Translations under genes and position numbers: made by a program
Part shown: one piece after another, positions 30,344 through 42,400 of the stretch
How the letters are laid out: every line of letters begins with the position of its first letter
How positions within the stretch are numbered: position 1 is the first letter of the stretch
NCBI GenBank assembly: GCA_963680875.1
Contig: OY804585.1
Location: 28,200,186 to 28,264,185, forward strand
DNA: 64,000 nt
Source: Bathymodiolus brooksi
Taxonomy: Eukaryota > Mollusca > Bivalvia > Mytilida > Modiolidae
Direction: 5' to 3'
Notes under the pieces: generated by a model
The model's input: the letters and a program-made list of their open reading frames with translations, nothing else
The model's database searches: none
What the model was told of the DNA's origin: nothing

Positions 30344-30596
30344 CATGTTATGAAAAAACAATTCTTTGCAATGGAAAATTCAATATGCTGAGTAAGATGG
30401 CTGCCAAATTAAGAGAGTAAAGACATGAAAATTGTGTGCAACTCATTACCTTGTAATGGCTAACAAAAAGATATATATTTTCAATATTCTTGCAAGTCAG
30501 ATACGGTCAACGATCTAGCGAACCATGTAGCGTTCTCGGTTATATTCTCTATATATTCCCTGGGTTGTCACACAAGATGAAAGTCTAGTCTCATAT

Positions 30597-30830
30597 CATA
30601 AACATTTAGAGAAAACCGAATGGATACTCAAGAATGAATAACCCAGATACAATGGCAACATTCGCCACAAGCCACAAGCCACAGAACAAACACGTAAAAA
30701 AACACAACACAGAAAACTAAAAAAATGTGCAACACTACATCACCCCAGAACCAGAAGTGAACCCAGATGCTTGCGAAGAATAAGCAGCCCCTGTTTCTCA
30801 TAAGACATCCGTCGTGTTACTCTGTTATAT
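30597..30830 (+). repeat. Dispersed repeat R2 (+)
   Basis: tttagagaaaaccgaatgg, aataacccagatacaatggc, acacaacacagaaaactaa, catccgtcgtgttactc. Overall layout parallels R1. Confidence 0.7.
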
Positions 30831-31024
30831 AGTCCAGTCCAGGATAAGCATCCTATGTTTTTCACAATGATATACACACATATATTGTTATTAATTTGTC
30901 AGCCATCTTTCAATGTTTTGTGTTGTCTTATTATGTGTCTTTACGTTCTGAGTTAGGTGTTGTGATATCCGTTACAATTTTCTCATAAAAACTATGATCG
31001 ATTTATCTTTACCACCAGTTGTTT

Positions 31025-31187
31025 GTAGGAGGGCTCATGTCTTCTTTACGTTATTTGTGTTTGTGGTGTCCAACACATACTAGTATTGAGATGTGTTTTA
31101 ATTTTGTTTATCTTCGTCTGGCGTACCATATGTTGCCAGTTTCTCGGGTTTTCCATTTTTGATTTCCCCTTCGGTATTCTCTAACGT
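31025..31187 (-). repeat. Dispersed repeat R2 (-)
   Basis: gtaggagggctcatgtcttc, ttatttgtgtttgtggtgtc, gatttccccttcggtattct. Together with 30597-30830 it makes an inverted R2 pair. Confidence 0.65.
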
Positions 31188-31193
31188 TAAATA

Positions 31194-31237
31194 CTCAGCA
31201 TGTTGAATTATACAAATGTAAAATTCAACATGCTGAG
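31194..31237. repeat. Hairpin, 16-bp perfect stem, 12-base loop
   Basis: CTCAGCATGTTGAATT (31194-31209) and AATTCAACATGCTGAG (31222-31237). A similar half (attcaatatgctgag) is at about 30379. Confidence 0.9.
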
Positions 31238-31327
31238 TTAGATGGGTGTGAAGGATGTTTTTTCATAACTTGTAATCAGAGGAAATAAATCGCACAGTCG
31301 TCTCAAGAATGCGACAACAATAATATA

Positions 31328-31620
31328 CCAGGCTCAAGCTAGCGACCAATTTCTAGCGACCACTAAGCAAGCGACCAACAAGGCGATATGTCCCACAACC
31401 CAAAAAAATAAATAAGAGCAAAATGTAATTTCTAGCCACCAATAATAAATATTTTACTCTAATTGCACAATCATCACATTGAATCGACATCTGGGCATAC
31501 ATGAATTATTTCTGCCCCTCCCCCCTCCACAATGCAAAGTTGACATTTGACACCCTACTGTGGACCTAAGGTGCATAATCTCACACAGACGCTCATGTTG
31601 GTAAAAGACCCCTCCCTTAA
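31328..31620 (+). repeat. Right inverted arm, partner of 25878-26155
   Basis: Begins ccaggctcaagctagcgacc with several further 'agcgacca' words (31339-31375), then the segment matched in reverse at 25878-26155, and runs straight into array 2. Confidence 0.9.
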
Positions 31621-34600
31621 ATCGAAATATCTTAATTCAGTTAAAGACCTGGACAATACCTTTGACTTAAACCCCAAGTTAGAAAGAACTTTGCCGTCCT
31701 TCGGCAATTATTCTTAGGATATTTATAGGGTCCCCCTAAATCGAAATATCAAAGTTGATATTTGACACCCTGCTGTGGGCTTGAGGTGCATAATCCCACC
31801 TAGGCACATAAGTCAGCTAAAGACCCGGGCAATACCTTTGATTTCAACCGCAAGTGGGAAAGAACTTTCAGTCCTTCGACAATTTTTCATGGGATATGCA
31901 TAGGGTCTCCCTAAATCCAAATATCAAAGATGATATTTGACACCCTGCTGTGGACTTGAGGTGCAGAATCCCACCCAGGCACTTAAGACAGTTAAAGACC
32001 CGGACAATACTTTTGACTTAAACCCCAAGTGGGAAAGAACTTTGCCGCGCTTCGGTAAATTTTCATGGGATATTTATAGGGTCCCCTTCCTTAAATCCAA
32101 ATATCAAAGTTGATACTTGACAACCTACTGTGGGCTTGAGGTGCATAATCCCACCTAGGTACATAAGTCAGTTAAAGACCCGGGCAATACCTTTGATTTC
32201 AACCCCTAGTGGGAAAGAACTTTCAGTCCTTCAACAATTTTGCATGGGATATGTATAGGGTCCCCCCTAAATCCAAATATCAAAGATGATATTTGACACC
32301 CTGCTGTGGACTTGAGGTGTAGAATACCACCCAGGCACTTATGTCAGTTAAAGGCCCGGGCAATACCTTTGATTTAAACCCGAAGTGGGAAAGAACTTTG
32401 CCGTCCTTCGACAATTTTTCTTATGATATTAATAGGGTTCCTCCCCCTAAATCCAAATATCAAAGTTGATTTTTACACCCTGCTGTGGACGTGAGGTACA
32501 GAATCCCACCCATGCACTTAAGTCAGTAAAAGGCCCGGGCAGTACCTTTGACTTAAACCCGAAGTGGAAAAGAACTTTGCCGTCCTTCGACAATTTTTAT
32601 GGGATATTTATAGCCCTCCCCCAAAATCGAAATAACAAAGTTGATATTTGACACCCTGCTGATGGCTTGAGGTGCAGAATCCCATCCAGGCACTTAAGTC
32701 AGTTAAAGGCTCGGACAATATCTTTGACTTAAGCCCCAAGTGGGAAAGAACTTTGCCGTCCTTCGGCAATTTTTCATGGGATATTTATAGCACCCCCCTA
32801 TATCCAAATATCAAAGTTGATATTTGACACTCTGCTGTGGGCTTGAGGTGCAGAAACCCACCAAGGCACTTATGTCATTTAAAGGTTCGGGAAATACCTT
32901 TGATATAAACCCATGTGGGAAAGAACTTTGCCGTCCCTCGACAATTTTTCAAGGGATATTTATAGGGTCCCCCTAAATCCAAATGTCAAAGATGATATTT
33001 GACACCCTGCTGTGGACTTGAGATGCATAATCTCACCCACACACTTTAGTCAGTTAAAGGCGCGAGCAATACCTTTGACATAAGTGGGAAAGAACTTTGT
33101 CGTCCTTCGACAAATTTTCATGGGATATTTATAAACCCCCCACGAGCAAATCGAATTAAGAAAGTTGATATTTGACACCCTGCTGTTGGCTGGAGGTACA
33201 AAATCCCACCCAGGTACTTAATTCAGCTAAAGACCTGGGCAATACCTTTGACTTAAACCCCAAGTTAGAAAGAACTTTGCCGTCCTTCGGCAATTTTTCT
33301 TAGGATATTTATAGGGTCCCCCCTAAATCGAAATATCAAAGTTGATATTTGACACCCTGCTGTGGGCTTGAGGTGCATAATCCCACCTAGGCACATAAGT
33401 CAGTTAAAGACCTGGGCAATACCTTTGATTTCAACCGCAAGTAGGAAAGAACTTTCAATCCTTCGACAATTTTTCATGGGATATGTATAGGGTCCCCCCT
33501 AAATCCAAATATCAAAGATGATATTTGACACCCTGCTGTGGACTTGAGGTGTAGAATACCACCCAGGCACTTATGTCAGTTAAAGGCCCGGGCAATACCT
33601 TTGATTTAAACCCCAAGAGGGATGGAACTTTGCCGACCTTCGGCAATTTTTCTTATGATATTAATAGGGTTCCTCCCCCTAAGTCCAAATATCAAAGTAG
33701 ATTTTTACATCCTGCTGTGGACGTGAGGTGCAGAATTCCACCCATGCACTTAAGTCAGTAAAAGGCCCGGGCAGTACCTTTGACTTAAACCCGAAGTGGG
33801 AAAGAACTTTGCCGTCCTTCGACAATTTTTATGGGATATTTATAGCCCTCCCCCAAAATCGAAATAACAAAGTTGATATTTGACACCCTGCTGCGGGCTT
33901 GAGGTGCAGAATCCCATCCAGGCACTGAACTCAGTTAAAGGCTCGGACAATACCTTTGACTTAAGCCCCAAGTGGGAAAGAACTGTGCGTACTTCGGCAA
34001 TTTTTCATGGGATATTCATAGCACCCCCCTAAATCCAAATATCAAAGTTGATATTTGACACCCTGCTGTTGGCTTGAGGTGCATAATCCCACCCATGCAC
34101 TTAAGTCAGTTAAAGGCACTGATGTCATTTAAAGGTTCGGGCAATACCTTTGATTTCAACCCAAGTGGGAAAGAACTTTGCCGTCCCTAGACAATTTTTC
34201 AAGGGATATTTATAGGGTCCCCCACTAAATCCAAATATCAAAGATGATATTTGACACCCTGCTGTGGACTTGAGTTGCATAATCCCAACCACGCACTTAA
34301 GTCAGTTAAAGGCCCGGGCAATACCTTTGACATAAGTGGGAAAGAACTTTGTCGTCCTTCGACAAATTTGCATGGGATGTTTATAAACCCACCACCACCA
34401 AATCGAATTATGAAAGTTGATATTTGACACCCTGCTGTGAGCTTGCGGTGCAAAATCCCACCCAGTCACTTTATTCAGTTAAAGGTCTGGGCAATACCTT
34501 TGATCTAAACCCCAACAGGGAAAAAACTTTGCCGTCCTTCGGCAATTTTTCTTAGGATATTTACAGGGTCCCCCCTAAGTCGAAATATCAAAGTTGCTAT

Positions 34601-34880
34601 TTGACACCCTGCTGTGGGTTTCAGGTGCAGACTCCCACCCAGGAACTTAAGTAAGTTAAAGGCGCGGGCAATATCTTGACTTAAGCCGAAAGTGGGAAAG
34701 AACTTTGCCGTTCTTTGGCACTTTTTCTTAGGATATTTATAGGGTCCCCCCTCTAAATCAAAATATCAAAGTTGATATTTGACACCCTGTTGTGGGCTTG
34801 AGGTGCAGAATTCCACCCAGGTACTTAAGTCAGTTAAAGGCCCGGTCAATACTTTTGTTCTACGCGCCAAGTGGTAAAGA
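31621..34880 (+). repeat. Array 2 of the 175-180-bp repeat (about 18-19 units)
   Basis: Each unit: aagtgggaaagaactttgcc, gtccttcggcaatttttc, gggatatttatagggtcccc, aaatatcaaagttgatattt, gacaccctgctgtgg, ttgaggtgcagaatcccacc, cacttaagtcagttaaaggc. Spacing between successive 'tgacaccctgctg' is 168-192 bp, mostly 175-180. Special units (gatttttacac near 32468 and 33703) recur about seven units apart. Short frames here are not credible genes. Confidence 0.94.
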
Positions 34881-35507
34881 ACTTAATAATTAAGAGCTAT
34901 ATTCTCACCCCATTTTTTCAGTATGGACTAAATGATGAGGAATATCGCTTACCATGTATACCAACTATAAGGTGGATGGGTATGACGAATACAGGCGTAC
35001 CATATATGAATTTCATGTTGAGTAAATATTTTACATACAAAAACGTGAATGTAAATAAACATAAGAAAATAATTCAGCAGTGCAACACATCAAATTATTA
35101 AAAGGACATCATAGATTACCATTAAAGTCGAGAATTAAATCAATTGTGCCAGAGGGTTTCGTGCTTCGCATGTGATACACACTGTTATGCGAAAGTAAAA
35201 TCCTATAATTTATTATAAGGGTATGAAAAATCTAATAAAGCTACAAGAGGAGCACATCCACAATCATTATTTAAATGCTACACATTATTCTTCAACCAAT
35301 TCAAGATTAAATCGAAATGTCAATAAACCTATACAGAAGCAACAATATTCTATCCATAGAGACATATTGATTGGCAAACGGCCTTCCATAGAGGATTAAT
35401 TACAACACGTATACGATATATACATGCCGGATTATATACATATATGAAGAGCAAGTCAGTTATCATGAATCAACATGGAGCATTAAACACGTCACTTTCG
35501 ACACATT
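34881..35507. other. Spacer after array 2, no firm gene
   Basis: 34883-34920 repeats a segment of intron 2 (18211-18248). A 'cccattttttcag' acceptor-like string at 34909-34921 precedes an open stretch to about 35101, but its composition is not convincingly coding and no partner exon is seen. Confidence 0.4.
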
Positions 35508-35665
35508 TTTCGTGTTACTCGATATTTAGTCTTATGTGTAATGTTTTGTAGATCGTTGTTTGTCCCTTTGTCCTTTTTCTTTTGGCAATTGTGCTCTCTT
35601 TCCTTCTTTGATATAATGATTCTGTTTACCTCTTTGGTATCTTCAAACTCTTCTTCATCAAACGA
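35508..35665 (-). repeat. Dispersed repeat R1, copy 7 (inverted, 5' half)
   Basis: tttcgtgttactcgatattt, ttttgtagatcgttgtttgt, ctttttcttttggcaattgt, ctttggtatcttcaaactct. Confidence 0.82.
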
Positions 35666-35697
35666 ACATGTTATGTTCATTTTTTTTCAGCAATCGC

Positions 35698-35975
35698 ACA
35701 TTTAACGTACACTTATTGCTGCAATGGAACATTTAACGTACACTTATTGCTGCAATGGAACATTTAACGTACACTTATTGCTGCAATGGAACATTTAACG
35801 TACACTTATTGCTGCAATGGAACATTTAACGTACACTTATTGCTGCAATGGAACATTTAACGTACACTTATTGCTGCAATGGAACATTTAACGTACACTT
35901 ATTGCTGCAATGGAACATTTAACGTACACTTATTGCTGCAATGGAACATTTTATGTACAATTATTTCTGCAATCG
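35698..35975 (+). repeat. Minisatellite, 31-bp unit, eight near-identical copies plus a degenerate ninth
   Basis: Unit acatttaacgtacacttatt followed by gctgcaatgga, starting at 35698, 35729, 35760, 35791, 35822, 35853, 35884 and 35915. The ninth (35946) has several changes. Confidence 0.97.
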
Positions 35976-36091
35976 ATATTCAAAATGTTCGATTAGTTAT
36001 ACTATATTCAATTTACATCTTAACAACTACTTAATTATAAGAGATAACAAATAAAGACATACCTGTATATTATGTCGCTATTGTCATGTGG

Positions 36092-36355
36092 GGACCGTCG
36101 TGGCCGTGATCGTATGGTAGTTGGATTTACAACTACCTGTGCAATCAGTGCATATCACTACTGATGCTGTGAGCTCGAATCTCGATCAGGGCGAGGTGTA
36201 AAACATTATGTGATAAAGTTTGTCGGTGACTTGCCGCAGGTCGGTAGTTTTCTATTGGCCCTCCAGTTTCCTCCACCAATAAAACTGACCACCACGATAT
36301 AGCTGAAATATTGGTAAAAGTGGCGTTAAGCGCCACCAAACATACAAGCAAACAT
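36092..36355 (+). repeat. tRNA-derived SINE (SINE-1), + orientation
   Basis: gggaccgtcgtggccgtgat, cgtatggtagttggattt (box A region), gagctcgaatctcgatcagg (box B region), gataaagtttgtcggtgact, then accaccacgatatagctg and agtggcgttaagcgcc, with an 'aaacatacaagcaaac' terminus. Confidence 0.9.
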
Positions 36356-37007
36356 GTGTGCATGTGTATGTTAATTTACCATTCTCAATGGCACCATTAC
36401 GAATATATCATTTATCCTTTGTATATTTCTAGCCCTATGTTGTTTATATACTTTTTTTCTTGTATTTTTCTAAATATGTTATATGATTAAATGACACTAA
36501 TTTAACTTGATAAGAATACTGCAATCTGATTGGCTGATCTGTATGGAGCAACATTGGTTATACATGATAACCTGGATTGGTATTGTGATGTCGCCAACGT
36601 ATTCATTCACCACAGAAAAATTCAAATAGTCCCATGAAATAATCGTAATTAAAATCGAGGAATTATTAAATTTTTTTGTAAAAATTAAATTATAAGGAAT
36701 ATGATCAATTGTCGAACAGGTTTTACTTGCTTAGCCTGTTGTGGGAATGGAAGAGTTTACGCTTTTCATAACAGCTTCGCGGTTTATTAAGCGTAAACTG
36801 CCACCAAACGAGGTTATTTCGTAAAACATGTTCCTTGAATAAAGTATTTACTATTTACTGTACATGTGTATGGTAGATTGGTGCGAATCCACTGAACCTT
36901 CTACATCTACTTCGACCAAATATTGACCACATTCAACAAGTTGAAGATTATGTCAGAGGTTGTACATAACCACTGAAAAAAGTTAAAATATTTACAGATT
37001 TTATATA
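36356..37007. other. Intergenic, one hairpin, no gene
   Basis: Inverted repeat GTTTACGCTT (36755-36764) / AAGCGTAAAC (36789-36798). The remainder is AT-rich without recognisable features. Confidence 0.5.
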
Positions 37008-37184
37008 AGAAGACGTTGAAGATACCAAAGGGGTAATCAGAATCCGTATATCGAAGAACAGACAACACAATGGTCAAAAGAAAATAAACAAAAGGACAAA
37101 CAACGATCTACAAAACATACACATAAAACTAAAGATCGAGTAACACGAACCCCACTAAAGACCAGGGGTGAACTCGCGTGCTCT
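37008..37184 (+). repeat. Dispersed repeat R1, copy 8 (3'-truncated)
   Basis: gttgaagataccaaaggggt, acagacaacacaatggtc, acaaacaacgatctacaaaa (37098 on), gatcgagtaacacgaacccc, gtgaactcgcgtgctc, where similarity ends abruptly. Confidence 0.87.
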
Positions 37185-37667
37185 TTTATGATTCGATAAA
37201 AGAGACAGCAGCTTTGAATGTTTGAACGATGCAACTGCATTTGACAGCCGGTTGCAATGAGATATCGTACGAGGGAAAGCGACTCTTGTCTTTGTTCTGT
37301 TTTACCAAGAGGGATACTGACAGACCGGAAATGCTTGTGTCGTGAATGGCTCATAGAAGACGTAAGTATTTAGTAAAGGGCGCTTTTTCGTTTGCCATTT
37401 TATGCATCATGACAAGTTGAGCATCTCTACGCCTGTTTTACACCACTCACATTATTATTATTTGATTGTCCCAAGTAAAGACTTGGATTTCCAACGTCAT
37501 ATGTCGTGGTCTTTTTTATGATCAATGAATTGAACTGAGAGGTGGTTGTCCATTTTGTTGTTATTGGTGGAATTATTGACTATCACTGTTCAAACTTTCT
37601 TTTCATAAAAGTACCTGAACATTGCAAAAAATAATGTTGAATGGTATCATTTGCTTTATTAATATAT
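37185..37667. other. Intergenic, no recognised feature
   Basis: Mixed-composition sequence after the truncated R1 copy. A 105-codon frame on - across this junction runs partly through R1 and is not credible. Confidence 0.45.
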
Positions 37668-37868
37668 TGGATTTTCGACTACTTGTGCAATCGGAGTCTA
37701 TCACCAATAATGTTGAGGTGTACTCGATACAACATTGTGTGATAAAGTTTGTCCGTGACGTACGACAGGTCTGTGGTTTTCTCCGGGTACTCCGGTTTCC
37801 TCCACCACTAAAACTGATCGGGACGATATAGCTGAAATAGTGTGGAAAGTGGTGTTAATCGCCAAAAC
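37668..37868 (+). repeat. SINE-1 copy, head-truncated, +
   Basis: gagtctatcaccaataatgt, gataaagtttgtccgtgacg, gggtactccggtttcctcca, gacgatatagctgaaatagt, gtggtgttaatcgcc. Confidence 0.82.
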
Positions 37869-38089
37869 CCTAACCCAAGTGTGCCATATTTGCAGATAGC
37901 AAGTATGTAGAAAATATATCATCTAAAAATGTGTCGCTGACATGGTTCTATGGACAAATGTTTTGATTGCCAAAAGATAGCTAGGGTATGAAAATATTGC
38001 TTTTCCACTGTCCTCATCAACCACTCCTAGAAAGCTGTACCTCATTAGAAACTGCTGCTAATTGTTTTGCAATTAGCCAGACATTCTTG

Positions 38090-38405
38090 ACCCCTAGTAG
38101 TTTGTAGGAAATGTCATGTTTTATTTATGTTATTTGTGTTTGCTGACTTATATTGTTGTGTCCAACAAGTCTTGACTATTTGAGCAGCATGGCGGGTGCC
38201 TATAAGAGGCAGGAACTGTGTACCCTTCGCGAGGACTAGGGGTCACTCCCGGTTTTTTGCTGGGGTCCGTGTTGCTCATCTTTCTAGTTTTCTGTGCTGT
38301 GATTTTAGTTTTCTTTCTCTTCGTTCTGTGCCTTATCTAACCAATGTTGCCTGTGTCTCTGGGTTGCTCATTATTGCTTTCCCCTTCGGTTTTCTCTAAT
38401 GTTTA
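38090..38405 (-). repeat. Dispersed repeat R2 (-), longest copy
   Basis: tagtttgtaggaaatgtcat, gtgtccaacaagtcttgact, gagcagcatggcgggtgcct, acccttcgcgaggactagg, gtgttgctcatctttctag, ttccccttcggttttctcta. It shows the R2 family is ~315 bp or more. Confidence 0.75.
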
Positions 38406-38547
38406 TTCACCAAACACCAGGTAATTCTCTATGTCCCGTTCTTATGGCGAATTACATAAGTCGTACCATTCTTCAATCATTTCTGGATATTTTTTTAATA
38501 AATTCCTGAACTTGTTCTCGTCCTATATTATTTGCCGCTGACTGCAT

Positions 38548-38793
38548 TAGGGTTATGATGCTTAGCGCCACTTTCAACAATATTTCAGCTGTGTCGTGGC
38601 GGTCAGTTTTATTCGTGGAGAACACCGGAGAAAAGCGCACCGACCTGACGCAAGTCACTGACAAACATTATCGCATAATGTTCTATCGAGTACACCTAGC
38701 CTGACCGGGATTCGAACTGTTAGTGGTGATATGCACTGATTTCACATGTAGTTGTAAATCCAACTACCATGCGATTACGACCACCACGGTCCC
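38548..38793 (-). repeat. SINE-1 copy, inverted
   Basis: cttagcgccactttcaacaa, gtgtcgtggcggtcagtttt, gacgcaagtcactgacaaac, gaccgggattcgaactg (complement of box B), ccatgcgattacgaccacca (complement of box A). Confidence 0.87.
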
Positions 38794-39401
38794 CTATTTG
38801 CCGCTGGATGATAAGCAACAGACAATCAATCGATATAACGAGGTGTATATTTGATTTGTCCCGCACAACTAATGGAAGGCAATTTTTGAATTGTTCTCCT
38901 CTGCTGAGAAATTATGCCACATGTCTATAGCAATGGCGTTCCTACGGGGTCAATTAAAATGGAGACGCTCACATATGAGACTGTATATTGATTTTATGTC
39001 GTGAGTTTATTCCAATTTATTTCTTTGTTTTAATATTATTACCGGTATATTATTGCTCACAAGAACTATTTTTGTCTCATCATAGAAGAGATGCTAAACA
39101 TTTAGAAGCATGTCATCTCAACAAAACCATTGGGACTTGCCTTTCAGAACATGCGGTTACATCTCACTTCCTGCGTTTGGTAAATGTTTATAATATTATA
39201 TAATTTTTTATGCTTGAGCTCATATAACCAAAGCAAGTTGTTCACAAACACAACTTGGTCTTAGAACGCGATACAAGTTAGTGCCTTTTTCAATGGAAAA
39301 TTCAATGTTTCTTGAACGTTACAGAAAACATGTAGCAGCTATATAGCGAATGGCGGTTTGTCGGCAGTGGTTGTTCGTGGATCGCTACAAGGGGGAAAAA
39401 G
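38794..39401. other. Last single-copy stretch before the satellite
   Basis: No repeat shared with the rest of the window and no credible exon. A 71-codon open stretch (38988-39203, +) has no supporting splice or start context. Confidence 0.45.
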
Positions 39402-39476
39402 TTTGCATATACCAAAGGGGTATTCAGAAGCCGTGAATTGAAGAAGGATATGCAATGCAATGACCCAAGAAAGAAC
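39402..39476 (+). repeat. 5' half of an R1 copy, forming the left boundary of the satellite
   Basis: tgcatataccaaaggggtat, tcagaagccgtgaattgaag, gcaatgcaatgacccaagaa, agaac: this follows R1 base order (compare 23640-23725 and 37015-37097) up to the exact point where the satellite-related segment begins. No 3' half of R1 follows in this window. Confidence 0.85.
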
Positions 39477-42400
39477 AAACAACGATATACAGAACACTAC
39501 ACAGAAATAAAAAGATCAAACAACGAGATATCTACACAACACTACACAGAAATAAAAAGATCAAACAACGAGATATCTACACAACACTACACAGAAATAA
39601 AAAGATCAAACAACGAGATATCTACACAACACTACACAGAAATAAAAAGATCAAACAACGAGATATCTACACAACACTACACAGAAATAAAAAGATCAAA
39701 CAACGAGATATCTACACCACACTACACAGAAATAAAAAGATCAAACAACGAGACATCTACACAACACTACACAGAAATAAAAAGATCAAACAACGAGATA
39801 TCTACACAACACTACACAGAAATAAAAAGATCAAACAACGAGATATCTACACAACACTACACAGAAATAAAAAGATCAAACAACGAGATATCTACACAAC
39901 ACTACACAGAAATAAAAAGATCTAACAACGAGATATCTACACAACACTACACATAAATAAAAAGATCAAACAACGAGATATCTACACAACACTACACAGA
40001 AATAAAAAGATCAAACAACGAGATATCTACACAACACTACACAGAAATAAAAAGATCAAACAACGAGATATCTACACAACACTACACAGAAATAAAAAGA
40101 TCAAACAACGAGATATCTACACAACACTACACAGAAATAAAAAGATCAAACAACGAGATATCTACACAACACTACACAGAAATAAAAAGATCAAACAACG
40201 AGATATCTACACAACACTACACAGAAATAAAAAGATCAAACAACGAGATATCTACACAACTCTACACAGAAATAAAAAGATCAAACAACGAGATATCTAC
40301 ACAACACTACACAGAAATAAAAAGATCAAACAACGAGATATCTACACAACACTACACAGAAATAAAAAGATCAAACAACGAGATATCTACACAACACTAC
40401 ACAGAAATAAAAAGATCAAACAACGAGATATCTACACAACACTACACAGAAATAAAAAGATCAAACAACGAGATATCTACACAACACTACACAGAAATAA
40501 AAAGATCAAACAACGAGATATCTACACAACACTACACAGAAATGAAAAAATCAAACAATGAGATATCTACACAACACTACACAGAAATAAAAAGATCAAA
40601 CGAGATATCTACACAACACTACACAGAAATAAAAAGATCAAACAACGAGATATCTACACAACACTACACAGAAATAAAAAGATCAAACAACGAGATATCT
40701 ACACAACACTACACAGAAATAAAAAGATCAAACAACGAGATATCTACACAACACTACACAGAAATAAAAAGATCAAACAACGAGATATCTACACAACACT
40801 ACACAGAAATAAAAAGATCAAACAACGAGATATCTACACAACACTACACAGAAATAAAAAGATCAAACAACGAGATATCTACACAACACTACACAGAAAT
40901 AAAAAGATCAAACAACGAGATATCTACACAACACTACACAGAAATAAAAAGATCAAACAACGAGATATCTACACAACACTACACAGAAACAAAAAGACCA
41001 AACAACGAGATATCTACATAACACTACACAGAAATAAAAAGATCAAACAACGAGATATCTACACAACACTACACAGAAATAAAAAGATCAAACAACGAGA
41101 TATCTACACAACACTACACAGAAATAAAAAGATCAAACAACGAGATATCTACACAACACTACACAGAAATAAAAAGATCAAACAACGAGATATCTACACA
41201 AAACTACACAGAAATAAAAAGATCAAACAACGAGATATCTACACAACACTACACAGAAATAAAAAGATCAAACAACGAGATATCTACACAACACTACAAA
41301 GAAATAAAAAGATCAAACAACGAGATATCTACACAAAACTACACAGAAATAAAAAGATCAAACAACGAGATATCTACACAACACTACACAGAAATAAAAA
41401 GATCAAACAACGAGATATCTACACAACACTACACAGAAATAAAAAGATCAAACAACGAGATATCTACACAACACTACACAGAAATAAAAAGATCAAACAA
41501 CGAGATATCTACACAACACTACACAGAAATAAAAAGATCTAACAACGAGATATCTACACAACACTACACAGAAATAAAAAGATCAAACAACGAGATATCT
41601 ACACAACACTACACAGAAATAAAAAGATCAAACAACGAGATATCTACACAAAACTACACAGAAATAAAAAGATCAAACAACGAGATATCTACACAACACT
41701 ACACAGAAATAAAAAGATCAAACAACGAGATATCTACACAACACTACACAGAAATAAAAAGATCAAACAAAGAGATATCTACACAACACTACACAGAAAT
41801 AAAAAGATCAAACAAAGAGATATCTACACAACACTACACAGAAATAAAAAGATCAAACAACGAGATATCTACACAACACTACACAGAAATAAAAAGATCA
41901 AACAACGAGATATCTACACAACACTACACAGAAATAAAAAGATCAAACAACGAGATATCTACACAACTCTACACAGAAATAAAAAGATCAAACAACGAGA
42001 TATCTACACAACACTACACAGAAATAAAAAGATCAAACAACGAGATATCTACACAACACTACACAGAAATAAAAAGATCAAACAACGAGATATCTACACA
42101 ACACTACACAGAAATAAAAAGATCAAACAACGAGATATCTACACAACACTACACAGAAATAAAAAGATCAAACAACGAGATATCTACACAACACTACACA
42201 GAAATAAAAAGATCAAACAACGAGATATCTACACAACACTACACAGAAATAAAAAGATCAAACAACGAGATATCTACACAACACTACACAGAAATAAAAA
42301 GATCAAACAACGAGATATCTACACAACACTACACAGAAATAAAAAGATCAAACAACGAGATATCTACACAACTCTACACAGAAATAAAAAGATCAAACAA

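Noticed and set aside
24456..34453. Several 60-78-codon frames in the 177-bp arrays
   Set aside because: The unit length is not kept as a multiple of three and the frames end at random points of the unit.
34871..35101. 76-codon + frame after an acceptor-like cccattttttcag
   Set aside because: The start codon is upstream in a repeated segment, composition is AT-driven, and no partner exon or family was recognised.
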